A stretch of 21,843 nucleotides of DNA from Deltaproteobacteria bacterium (GTDB lineage Bacteria; Desulfobacterota_B; Binatia; UBA9968): positions 1 to 21,843 of the forward strand of contig JACPSF010000206.1 in assembly GCA_016193385.1 (NCBI GenBank), given 5' to 3'. Under the pieces are notes generated by a model. The model saw only the letters and a list, made by a program, of their open reading frames with translations, made no database searches and was not told the origin of the DNA. Of this stretch, positions 7,562 through 14,500 are shown piece after piece. Numbering within the stretch: the first letter of the stretch is position 1; every line of letters begins with the position of its first letter. The translations under genes were made by a program, and so were the position numbers.

Positions 7562-8902
7562 ATGAAAAGTCCTTGGCTAAATACGCTCAGGCAGCTAGTT
7601 GAGAAAAAGCCTATCGTTGTCCTGAAGTTTGACGACGATGAATGGGAGCGCTTGCGCGAGTCGCGCCGCAGCGTTAATGAGTTCACGATAGCAAGATCGC
7701 ATTCGCTCCTGGAAGGAGTGAAGGTTCCCACGCCGTGTCTCATTTTTGGAAAGGAGGAAGGTAACGGGTCCCTGTACTTCGGTTTGATCAGTTCACGGAG
7801 CGCGGTAACCACGCTTCAATCCCGGATAAAGATCAGGCGTGGAGTAGAAATCCGGCCACACTCAGAAACGGAGATCCTCCGGCTTATCTCAGAGGAGCCT
7901 CATGCAACGAACCTGAAGAACCGGTTGCACCACGATGCGCCCGTGGTGATATTGTCGGCAAAGCTCAGCAGCTATCTGATCGACAGGCTTGCATCGATCG
8001 TTTCGAACCGCAGTGCCATGCGCACTGTGGTGGAGTCTCTTTCTGCTCCCAAATATTTCCAAGGGGCTGCGGCGTTGCAGGAAGATGCATTACGGACGGC
8101 TCTTAAGGCGTTCGGCTTGGCGCCGGATGATCGAGCCTCCACTCTGGAGCTGGTGGAAGGAAGGGACACGGCTCTTGCTCGTGTCGGCATTCTGGAGGAC
8201 GGAGTTATCGAGCATGATGCTAGACATTTTCCGGGCTACGACCTCGTTGAAAGCGACCTGACGGGGCGTGCGGTATTTATGAAGCAGAATGAGCGGCTTG
8301 AAGTCTACACGGCCAATCGCCGTCCCCTGGAACGTGTGTTCGGTGTTGATCTGATCTACTTGAATGCTAGTCGTCAGAATCTTGTGATGCTTCAGTACAA
8401 AATGCTGGAGCCCATAAGGAAGGAGGGCGGGAGTGCCGACTGGATATATCGGCCAGACGCGAAGCTGGACCGCGAACTACGCCGGATGCGAAAGTTCGCA
8501 GCCGATCACCCGCCGGGTCCGCACGAATACCGACTCAATCCGGCCCTCTTTTATCTAAAGTTCGTCAAGCGTGACGGTTTGATCAGTAACGGCGGCATCA
8601 TCACACCGATTGATCATTTCGAGCGGCTTCGCAGAGACCCCTCATGCAGAGGCCCGAAAGAGGGGCTTCGGGTTAGCTACGAAAGCCTTGCCGGTCGGTA
8701 TCTCCGTCAGGGCGCTTTCTTCGATCTGATTCGTTCGGGGTACATCGGCGCTCACGCTGAAACGACGACACATCTGAAAACCCTGATTGAGGGCGTGTTA
8801 AAGAACAATCGGGCACTAGTCGCGGCGATCCAGCAAAAGACCACAGAGGCCACTGGGGATGTCAACGGCCTCGATGATTTTGATGGGAATGAGATGAGCT
8901 GA
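7562..8902 (+). CDS. Unrecognised defence-island protein with a PD-(D/E)XK-like core
   Basis: I do not recognise the 446-residue family. The N-terminal third (about 15-110) is a mixed alpha/beta region (VVLKFDDDEW, SLYFGLIS). A long helical stretch covers 110-190. From about 212 there is a pattern like a restriction-type nuclease: Glu218 in VIEHDAR, then FGVDLIYLN with Asp263, a short gap, and VMLQYKM with Gln278 and Lys280, matching D-x(n)-[E/Q]xK. A basic helical segment follows (DRELRRMRKF, 303-312), and the last 25 residues are polar and acidic. ATG 7562 is the first possible start, because an in-frame stop lies at 7553. It follows the helicase by 158 bases on the same strand with similar GC. 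Inferred role: accessory nuclease or sensor of the same island. Biochemical activity is unproven. Confidence 0.75.
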   Translation: MKSPWLNTLRQLVEKKPIVVLKFDDDEWERLRESRRSVNEFTIARSHSLLEGVKVPTPCLIFGKEEGNGSLYFGLISSRSAVTTLQSRIKIRRGVEIRPHSETEILRLISEEPHATNLKNRLHHDAPVVILSAKLSSYLIDRLASIVSNRSAMRTVVESLSAPKYFQGAAALQEDALRTALKAFGLAPDDRASTLELVEGRDTALARVGILEDGVIEHDARHFPGYDLVESDLTGRAVFMKQNERLEVYTANRRPLERVFGVDLIYLNASRQNLVMLQYKMLEPIRKEGGSADWIYRPDAKLDRELRRMRKFAADHPPGPHEYRLNPALFYLKFVKRDGLISNGGIITPIDHFERLRRDPSCRGPKEGLRVSYESLAGRYLRQGAFFDLIRSGYIGAHAETTTHLKTLIEGVLKNNRALVAAIQQKTTEATGDVNGLDDFDGNEMS

Positions 8903-8941
8903 GTTTTGGCACGCTCGGGCTACTAATTATTGGGGTAAATT

Positions 8942-9370
8942 TTGGAGCCTGAAATTCTACAGCTTGGAAAAGCGTTTCACCGGCGAGTCCAATCTGATTG
9001 GGAAAGGACCGCCGAGGGTAAAATACACAGCGAGCACGGCATTGTCTTTGGCATTGACATCGCACGCGCTATGCGTGTGCGCCGTGGACGCGTAGATCTT
9101 TTCGTTGATGAGCTGGGCGACTTTGTAACAATCGTGGAGATTAAATCGACGGACTGGGAGAAGGTGAAACCTGCAAGCCGCCGGAACTTATTGTCGGCTC
9201 ATAGCAGACAAGTATGGAAGTATGTGGAAAACTATGTGGATGCCGATGATATGAGTGTATGCCCCGGCATAATCTATCCAAGCGCTCCAAACTCTCTTGA
9301 TCTAAAGCGGCAGATTGAGACCTTTTTCAACAACCACTGCATACAAATTGTCTGGTACGACGATCCGTGA
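8942..9370 (+). CDS. Small PD-(D/E)XK nuclease-like protein
   Basis: A 142-residue protein with a clear nuclease-like core: RGRVDLFV (Asp52), an eight-residue turn, and TIVEIKST with Glu66-x-Lys68, the D-x(n)-ExK signature of restriction-endonuclease and resolvase-like folds. An N-terminal helix (LGKAFHRRVQSDW, about 8-20) fits the first helix of the fold, and a C-terminal alpha/beta unit ends with IQIVWYDD. The start is assigned to TTG 8942: an in-frame TAA lies at 8936-8938, no ATG occurs before the conserved part, and GGGG sits at 8932-8935. It lies 39 bases after the 446-residue gene, so the two are probably cotranscribed. The exact substrate is unknown; it could cut DNA or be a nuclease-fold scaffold. 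Confidence 0.72.
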   Translation: MEPEILQLGKAFHRRVQSDWERTAEGKIHSEHGIVFGIDIARAMRVRRGRVDLFVDELGDFVTIVEIKSTDWEKVKPASRRNLLSAHSRQVWKYVENYVDADDMSVCPGIIYPSAPNSLDLKRQIETFFNNHCIQIVWYDDP

Positions 9371-9450
9371 TATTGCCGCCGGGTGGAAACAGGAAGAAAC
9401 GGGGTCGGCAATCTTTTCTAGGACTCAACTTTTCTGACTTCCGGAGGAAT

Positions 9451-9477
9451 GGGGTCAAGTCCGCTCTTGACTCTTGA
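9451..9477. repeat. GGGGTCAAG-type repeat end
   Basis: The stretch GGGGTCAAG...CTTGACTCTTGA contains a 6-base stem, GTCAAG (9454-9459) with CTTGAC (9466-9471). Motifs of this type flank small IS200/REP-type elements in several metagenomic lineages, and a related AGATCTGACCCC in opposite sense occurs at 10023-10034. No transposase lies between them. Interpreted as a leftover element end; the family is not certain. Confidence 0.35.
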
Positions 9478-9526
9478 GACATACTATGGATCGACTAAAG
9501 GAGGAGAAAAGGGGAAATCATTCTGA

Positions 9527-9733
9527 TTCTTCGAGTTCCGAGCGAACCGCGACAAAGCCAGTCTCGACATCTTCTGGCTTAGAGATGAAAGCCTCGAAGA
9601 GGCCGACAATCTTCCCGACCCCGACGTGTTGGCCCAGGAAATCGTTGAAGACCTCGACGCCCCTCTCGAACAATTCCGCGAGATCGCTACAGATTTAGGT
9701 GGGGAAGGTCCCGAACCCGAAAAGGATAGCTAA
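9527..9733 (+). pseudogene. hsdM: C-terminal remnant of a type I restriction methylase subunit (HsdM)
   Basis: Reading from 9527 to the TAA at 9731-9733 gives FFEFRANRDKASLDIFW, then a segment with LRDESLEEADNLPDPD and AQEIVEDLDAPLEQFREIA. This closely matches the end of type I N6-adenine methylase subunits (HsdM), which normally exceed 480 residues. An in-frame TGA at 9524-9526 closes the frame just upstream, and the catalytic NPPF part is absent from the window, so only about 68 codons remain. No hsdS or hsdR is present. It marks an older restriction-modification locus removed next to the Gabija-like genes. It is not expressed as a functional enzyme. Confidence 0.72.
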
Positions 9734-9758
9734 GAAGTTGCGGGGTCTACCATAGGAT

Positions 9759-9884
9759 TTTGCAGGTGACAGGGCAAGAGAGGTTATTGTATAAGAAGCC
9801 CTGACGGAGGTGTGGCTCTTGGGGTCGGTGGCCTGTTCATTCAGGCTCACCTTTGCCTGAAATGCCGCCTTCGTCACCTGTAAC
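9759..9884. repeat. Imperfect inverted repeat, possible small non-autonomous element
   Basis: Ends near 9762-9770 (GCAGGTGAC) and 9873-9881 (GTCACCTGT) match in inverted orientation over at least 8 bases, about 125 bases apart, with an internal hairpin at 9840-9861. It has no coding capacity. A MITE-like remnant is possible, but no target duplication was verified. Confidence 0.25.
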
Positions 9885-10108
9885 ATCCGAGGGGTCGGAC
9901 GGGATGGTGCCATATTCTCACCGAATACGTGGCTCTGTAAGTAGACGAGACCTGAGGATGATGAATCTATCTCGTTCTACTGCGGTCAGCCGGCTGGCAA
10001 ACAGGCATTGATACAAGAAACAAGATCTGACCCCGAACTTCTTTCATCGTTAGACGAAGTGTTTCCGCAACTGTTCAGGCCGTGGTATCGCTGATTGAGT
10101 AGAAAACT

Positions 10109-10227
10109 GCCTAACAATGGGGCTGGAGTGGCCGACGCTACGATCTCCGGAAATCCCGCCGCTCAGCGCGTGGCGTTCGACGGACAGGGGCGGCGAGCCC
10201 ACGGCGGGCGTCGGGCTGGCGTTAGGT
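10109..10227 (+). other. attC-like site (integron cassette recombination site), degenerate
   Basis: GCCTAAC (10109-10115) fits the R'' consensus RYYYAAC and is followed by AA. GTTAGGT (10221-10227) fits R' (GTTRRRY) and sits in GCGTTAGGTGC, the usual 3' context. Inner arms CCGACGC (10132-10138) and GCGTCGG (10208-10214) can pair. The length, 119 bases, is within the known attC range, but the arms are uneven (16 against 6 bases between the paired blocks), so this may be a decayed site or chance. It lies directly before a toxin-antitoxin pair, typical integron cassette cargo. No integrase or second site was seen. Confidence 0.35.
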
Positions 10228-10262
10228 GCGGAGGGTTGGTCACAGACATGCGCTCGGGGGCG

Positions 10263-10291
10263 TTGGATGGTCGTCACGGGCGGGTTATACT
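10263..10291 (+). promoter_or_regulatory. mazE promoter giving a leaderless transcript
   Basis: TTGGAT (10263-10268), a 17-base spacer and TATACT (10286-10291) form a good sigma70-like promoter. The mazE ATG begins only 6 bases after the -10 box, where transcription would start, so the mRNA would have essentially no 5' leader. No Shine-Dalgarno sequence is present, which agrees. Confidence 0.6.
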
Positions 10292-10297
10292 GCGGGT

Positions 10298-10534
10298 ATG
10301 AAAACAGCCATCTCCATTCCGGACGACGTGTTCGCTGATGCCGAAAGGTTGGCGCGGGCGCTCAAGAAGTCTCGCAGTCAGCTCTATAGCCGCGCATTGA
10401 AGGAATACGTGGCGCGGCATGCCGCAGATCGGGTCACGGAGGCGCTCGACCGGGTCTGCGGAGACGGCCCGCCGGCAGATAACGACTTTGCTAAGGCGGC
10501 AGCGAGGCGAACGCTTCGGCGTTCGCAATGGTGA
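10298..10534 (+). CDS. mazE: Antitoxin of a MazEF-type module (ribbon-helix-helix)
   Basis: A 78-residue protein. The N-terminal strand-helix-helix (MKTAISIPDDVFADAERLA, then KKSRSQLYSRALKEYVARH) is a ribbon-helix-helix DNA-binding fold, and the C-terminal part (EALDRVCGD, ending ARRTLRRSQW) is the segment that normally wraps the toxin. It should bind MazF and autoregulate the promoter just upstream. ATG 10298 is chosen because the conserved MKTAISIP starts there. A longer frame from 10226 has no homology. Its last codons overlap the toxin ATG (10528). The antitoxin looks intact while the toxin is broken. Confidence 0.85.
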   Translation: MKTAISIPDDVFADAERLARALKKSRSQLYSRALKEYVARHAADRVTEALDRVCGDGPPADNDFAKAAARRTLRRSQW

Positions 10535-10872
10535 TCTCCCAGGGGGAGATCTGATGGGCGAACCTGCCGGAGCCGTCGGGCTCGGAACCTGGGCTCCGGC
10601 GCCCAGTCGTCGTTGTGCAAGGTGAGGCGTTCAATCGAAGTCAAATCGCCACGGTCGTTTGCGTACCGCTGACCAGCAATCTTCGCTGGGCAGAAGCCCC
10701 GGGCAACGTGCTGCTCGCCTCGAAGGTGACGGGATTGCCCAAAGACTCTGTGGCCAACGTCTCGCAACTCGTCACGCTGGACAAATCTTCTCTCACCGAT
10801 CGGGTCGGCAAGTTATCGAAGGCGAAGCTGGAGCTGGTGCTCTTCGGAATCGATGTCGTGCTCGGTCGCTGA
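10528..10872 (+). pseudogene. mazF: MazF/PemK-type endoribonuclease toxin, interrupted by TGA
   Basis: Read from ATG 10528, the frame gives MVISQGEI, then TGA (10552-10554), then WANLPEPSGSEPGLRRPVV and continues to IDVVLGR and a stop at 10870-10872, 114 positions in all. MazF relatives have GEIWWANLPEP here, so the first Trp codon (TGG) has become TGA. The rest is intact, including the RRPVVVVQG arginine region and the VPLTSN threonine region used by MazF mRNA interferases. The 8-base overlap with mazE is normal. Restart at GTG 10615 would lose the conserved Arg. The toxin is therefore probably dead, unless this is a sequencing error or the TGA is read through. Confidence 0.85.
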
Positions 10873-11134
10873 GTTGGCCGTCGAACATTTATGAGGCCCC
10901 CGGTTGTCAAGGGCAGAAAACTCCGTTGACGAAAAAGTCTTCGTCTAAGCGCCGACATCGGTCCCGGAAGTAATGCGGCTCTGACTTGGTTTCCCAATTT
11001 CAGGTGCTGGGCTCAAAGGCCCTGCGCCAAACACCTATCGAGGTTCAATAGCCACCGGCCACCCTTCGGGCAGCTTCGATGACACAGCGAAGGAAATCAG
11101 AGTTCCTTCACGGCCTAGAAAATCATCTGTTCCC

Positions 11135-11539
11135 TCATACCGTCCCAATCAAAGTAAGGGCTAAACGCCGAAGCGTTGTCCAGTTAGACTGCGGGTTCGG
11201 GAAAGGGGCAGAGCGCATACCCCGATCAACGAGGTCGGGATATAAGTAAGGGAGCAGGACGGCTATCCAATCAAAGCGAGGGGCTGCCTGGAATCGTCCT
11301 ACGGGGAAAAAAAGGTACCGGGAGTGTTTTCCACGGATATAGACCGGAGGGCGCAGAGAATTGAAGAGGAACTCCAAAGGAGCCAAGAGCGGACCCCTTC
11401 GTGACCCTTGCGCCGCCCTTTTCGCGGCTTGCTCTAAAAATTCATGGATGTAAGATTGATAGGGTTTCCCTTGCTTGGCCGCAAGCCTTTGCAACCGCGT
11501 TAATAATATCGGGTCGATCTTGTGAAAATTCCGTTTCAT
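11135..11539 (-). CDS. Orphan CopG/BrnA-like ribbon-helix-helix antitoxin, uncertain C-terminus
   Basis: The first 45 residues (MKRNFHKIDPILLTRLQRLA, then KQGKPYQSYIHEFLEQAAKR) resemble CopG/BrnA-type antitoxins, whose KxGxxYQSxIHexLe helix is characteristic. The frame then continues for about 90 residues (PPVYIRGKHSRYLFFPVGRF...) with no similarity I recognise, longer than the usual 60-95-residue antitoxin, so a frameshift or lost stop is possible. ATG 11539 is chosen because homology starts there. A longer frame to 11611 would run deep into the helicase gene. No toxin gene adjoins it. Its start overlaps the lhr start on the opposite strand by 18 bases. The 262 bases downstream of mazF (10873-11134) contain no gene I can support. 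Confidence 0.5.
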   Translation of the reverse strand: MKRNFHKIDPILLTRLQRLAAKQGKPYQSYIHEFLEQAAKRAAQGSRRGPLLAPLEFLFNSLRPPVYIRGKHSRYLFFPVGRFQAAPRFDWIAVLLPYLYPDLVDRGMRSAPFPNPQSNWTTLRRLALTLIGTV

Positions 11540-14500
11540 CCTCTCGTCGGGCGCTGGTTCACGCGGCAATTTGAAGCACCAACGCCGTCGCAGGAAGGCG
11601 GCTGGCGCCACATCTCACAGGGCCGAGCTACCTTGATTTCGGCCCCGACCGGGTCAGGGAAGACCTTGGCGGCCTTTCTCTGGTCGATTGACCGCCTGGT
11701 GCGCGCCGGTCTGGCGGGCGAACTAAAGGACGGCACACGGGTGGTCTACGTCTCGCCGCTCAAGGCGCTCGGGAACGACATCGAGAAGAACCTGAAGGAA
11801 CCTCTGGCCGGGATCATGCGGCTGGCCCAAGCCGAGGGGCTCGCGCTTCCGGAGATTCGCCTCGCTGTGCGCTCCGGCGACACCCCTGCGCGGGCACGCC
11901 AGCAGATGCTTCGCAGGCCGCCCCACATTCTGATCACCACCCCGGAGTCGCTCTACATCCTGCTTACAGCCGAGCGGAGCCGCGAGCTCCTGCGGCGCGC
12001 CGAGACCGTGATCGTCGACGAAATCCACGCGGTGGCTGGCGACAAGCGGGGCGCACACCTGGCGCTCTCGTTGGAACGGCTCGATGCCCTGGCGGAGCGC
12101 CCATTGCAGCGCATCGGCCTGAGCGCGACGCAAAGGCCCATCGAGGAGGTGGCCCGGCTCCTGGTGGGGAGCGGAAGAATCCTCCCCGACGGGAGTCCGG
12201 ACTGCGCCATCGTGGATGTGGGACACAGGCGCGCCTGGGAGTTATCGATCGATGTGCCTGACCAGGAGCTTGGACCGATCGCCCGGCAGGAGCTGTGGCG
12301 CGAAATCTACGAGCGCATCTCCGCGCAGGTGAGAGCGCACCGAGCTACGCTGGTCTTCGTCAATACGCGCAGGCTTGTCGAGCGCGTCGCCCATCAACTG
12401 ACGGTTCGGTTGGGGGAAGGAAAGGTCGGAGCGCATCACGGGAGCCTCTCCCGCGCAACCCGCCTCAAAGTCGAAGAGGGATTAAAGTACGGCGACCTGC
12501 CTGTGGTGGTGGCCACGGCCTCTCTCGAGCTCGGCATCGACATCGGCCATGTGGATCTTGTCTGTCATATCGGCGCGCCACGCACCCTGGCGATCTTGCT
12601 CCAGCGCGTGGGTCGCTCCGGGCACGGGCTAAAAACAGAGCCGAAGGGGATTCTCTATCCGTTAACCCGCGACGATCTGCTCCAGTGCATGGCCGCTATT
12701 CGCGCAGTGCGCGGTGGAGAATTGGACCGGCTCACTATCCCGGAAAAACCCCTCGATGTCCTGGGGCAGCAGATGGTGGCGACGGTGGCGAGCATGACCC
12801 CGCCCATCAAGGCAACGCGCGCCCGGACACGGGCAGACGCTTCCGGGATCGGGGAAGAGGAGCTTTTCCGCCTGGTCCGCAAGGCCTATCCGTACCGCGG
12901 GCTCACGGCGGAGGAGTTCGAACAGGTCCTGGAGATCCTCGCCGAAGGTATCGCCAGCCGCCGAGGACGGCGCAGCGCCTACCTGCATCGCGACCGTATT
13001 CACCGGCGCCTCAGAGCCCGGCGCGGGGCCCGCCTGGTCGCGATCACTAACGGCGGCGCCATTCCTGACACGGCAGATTACGACGTCATCGAGTCACCGG
13101 CGGAAACCTTCGTCGGGAAGGTCAACGAGGACTTCGCCATCGAGAGCCTTGCCGGAGACATTTTTCTATTGGGTAATAGGTCCTGGCGCATCCGGCGGGT
13201 CTCTGCTGGAAAGGTCTGGGTGGAAGACGCCAGGGGGCTGCCTCCCAGCATCCCGTTTTGGCTGGGGGAGGCACCGGCGCGAACCCCGGAGCTTTCCACC
13301 GCTGTGTCGTCCTTGCGGCGCGAGGTGGCCGAGCGGCTGCGCGCTCCGGACGCGGCGGCGCGGTGGTTGATCGAAGCGACCGGTTGTACGGCGGAGGGAG
13401 GCAGGCAGATCGTCTCTTACGTTCAGGAGACCCAACGGGTTCTCGGTTGCGTCCCGACGAAGGATACCGTGGTGGCCGAGCGCTTTTTCGATGAGGCCGG
13501 AGGAATGCAGCTCGTTCTGCACGCGCCCTTCGGCGGCCGGATCAACCGCGCCTGGGGGCTGGCGCTGAGAAAGCGCTTTTGCGTCAGCTTCGACCGGGAA
13601 CTCCAAGCCGCGGCCACGGACGACGGGATCGTGATCTCGCTCGTCGAGCAGCATTCTTTTCCTATAGGGGAGGTTTTTGCCATGCTCCGTCCCGCGATCC
13701 TGGAGCGGGAGCTGACTCAGGCGACGCTCGCCTCCCCCATGTTCGTCAACCGCTGGCGCTGGAACACCTCGCGCGCGCTCGCAGTGTTGCGGCACAGCGG
13801 CGGAAAAAAGGTGCCGGTGGCCATCCAACGCATGCGGGCCGAGGACCTCCTTGCTGCCGTTTTCCCCGAACAGGTCATGTGCCAGGACAACCGCATGGGT
13901 CCCGTGACCCTGCCGGATCATCCGCTGGTCAACGAGACGATGAAGGACTGCCTTCACCAGGCGATGGATCTCGACGGGCTCAAGGAACTCCTGATCAAGA
14001 TCGAGCGCGGCGAGCTGCGGACCTTGGCCGTGGATACCTCCGCGCCTTCTCCGATGGCGCATGAGATTCTCAACGCCAATCCCTACGCCTTTTTGGACGA
14101 CGCCCCTCTGGAGGAAAGGCGGGCTAGGGCGGTGGCCCTCAGGCGGACTGACCGCGACCTGAGCCTGGGCATCGGAGCGTTAAGTCCGGCGGCGATCGAA
14201 GAAGTGCGGACCCAGGCCTGGCCGGACATCCGCGATCCTGACGAGCTCCATGATTTTCTGCTCAGCGTGGGTCTTTTGCCCCTGGAAGCAGCGGAACCCT
14301 GGAGGGAATTGGCTGGAGAGCTGATCCTGGCCGGGAGGGCGACTGTGGCTCGTTGGGTGGCGGGCCGGCCCGGTGCTGAGCGGCGCGGCTATCTTGCTGC
14401 AGAGAGGCTCGCATGGGTTCGAGCGCTCTTTGCTGAGCTATCGGTTGAGCCGGAGATCGAAGCGTTTTCCGGCGGGCTTCATCCCGTGGTCTCGGAAGAC

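Larger units (their letters stand above)
9734..10297. other. Non-coding debris between hsdM remnant and mazE
   Basis: I see no gene I can support in these 564 bases. They hold an imperfect inverted repeat (TTGCAGGTGAC near 9760-9770 against GTCACCTGTAA near 9873-9883) with an inner hairpin TTCAGGC/GCCTGAA (9840-9846/9855-9861), a CTGACCCC motif at 10027-10034, an attC-like site (10109-10227) and the mazE promoter. Confidence 0.6.

Noticed and set aside
9474..9698. Ser/Thr-rich plus-strand open frame over the hsdM remnant
   Set aside because: It is the wrong frame; the HsdM-like peptide is read in another frame ending at 9733.
10528..10872. Recoding of TGA as tryptophan or selenocysteine in mazF
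   Set aside because: Other genes here end in TGA, no selenocysteine element is apparent, and relatives have Trp, so a nonsense mutation is simpler.
10920..10973. Short basic peptide frame (TKKSSSKRRHRSRK) after mazF
   Set aside because: It has no ribosome site and is very short; it is probably a chance frame.
13166..14062. 298-codon open frame on the minus strand inside lhr
   Set aside because: An antisense shadow of a GC-rich gene, rich in Arg, His and Pro, with no domain.
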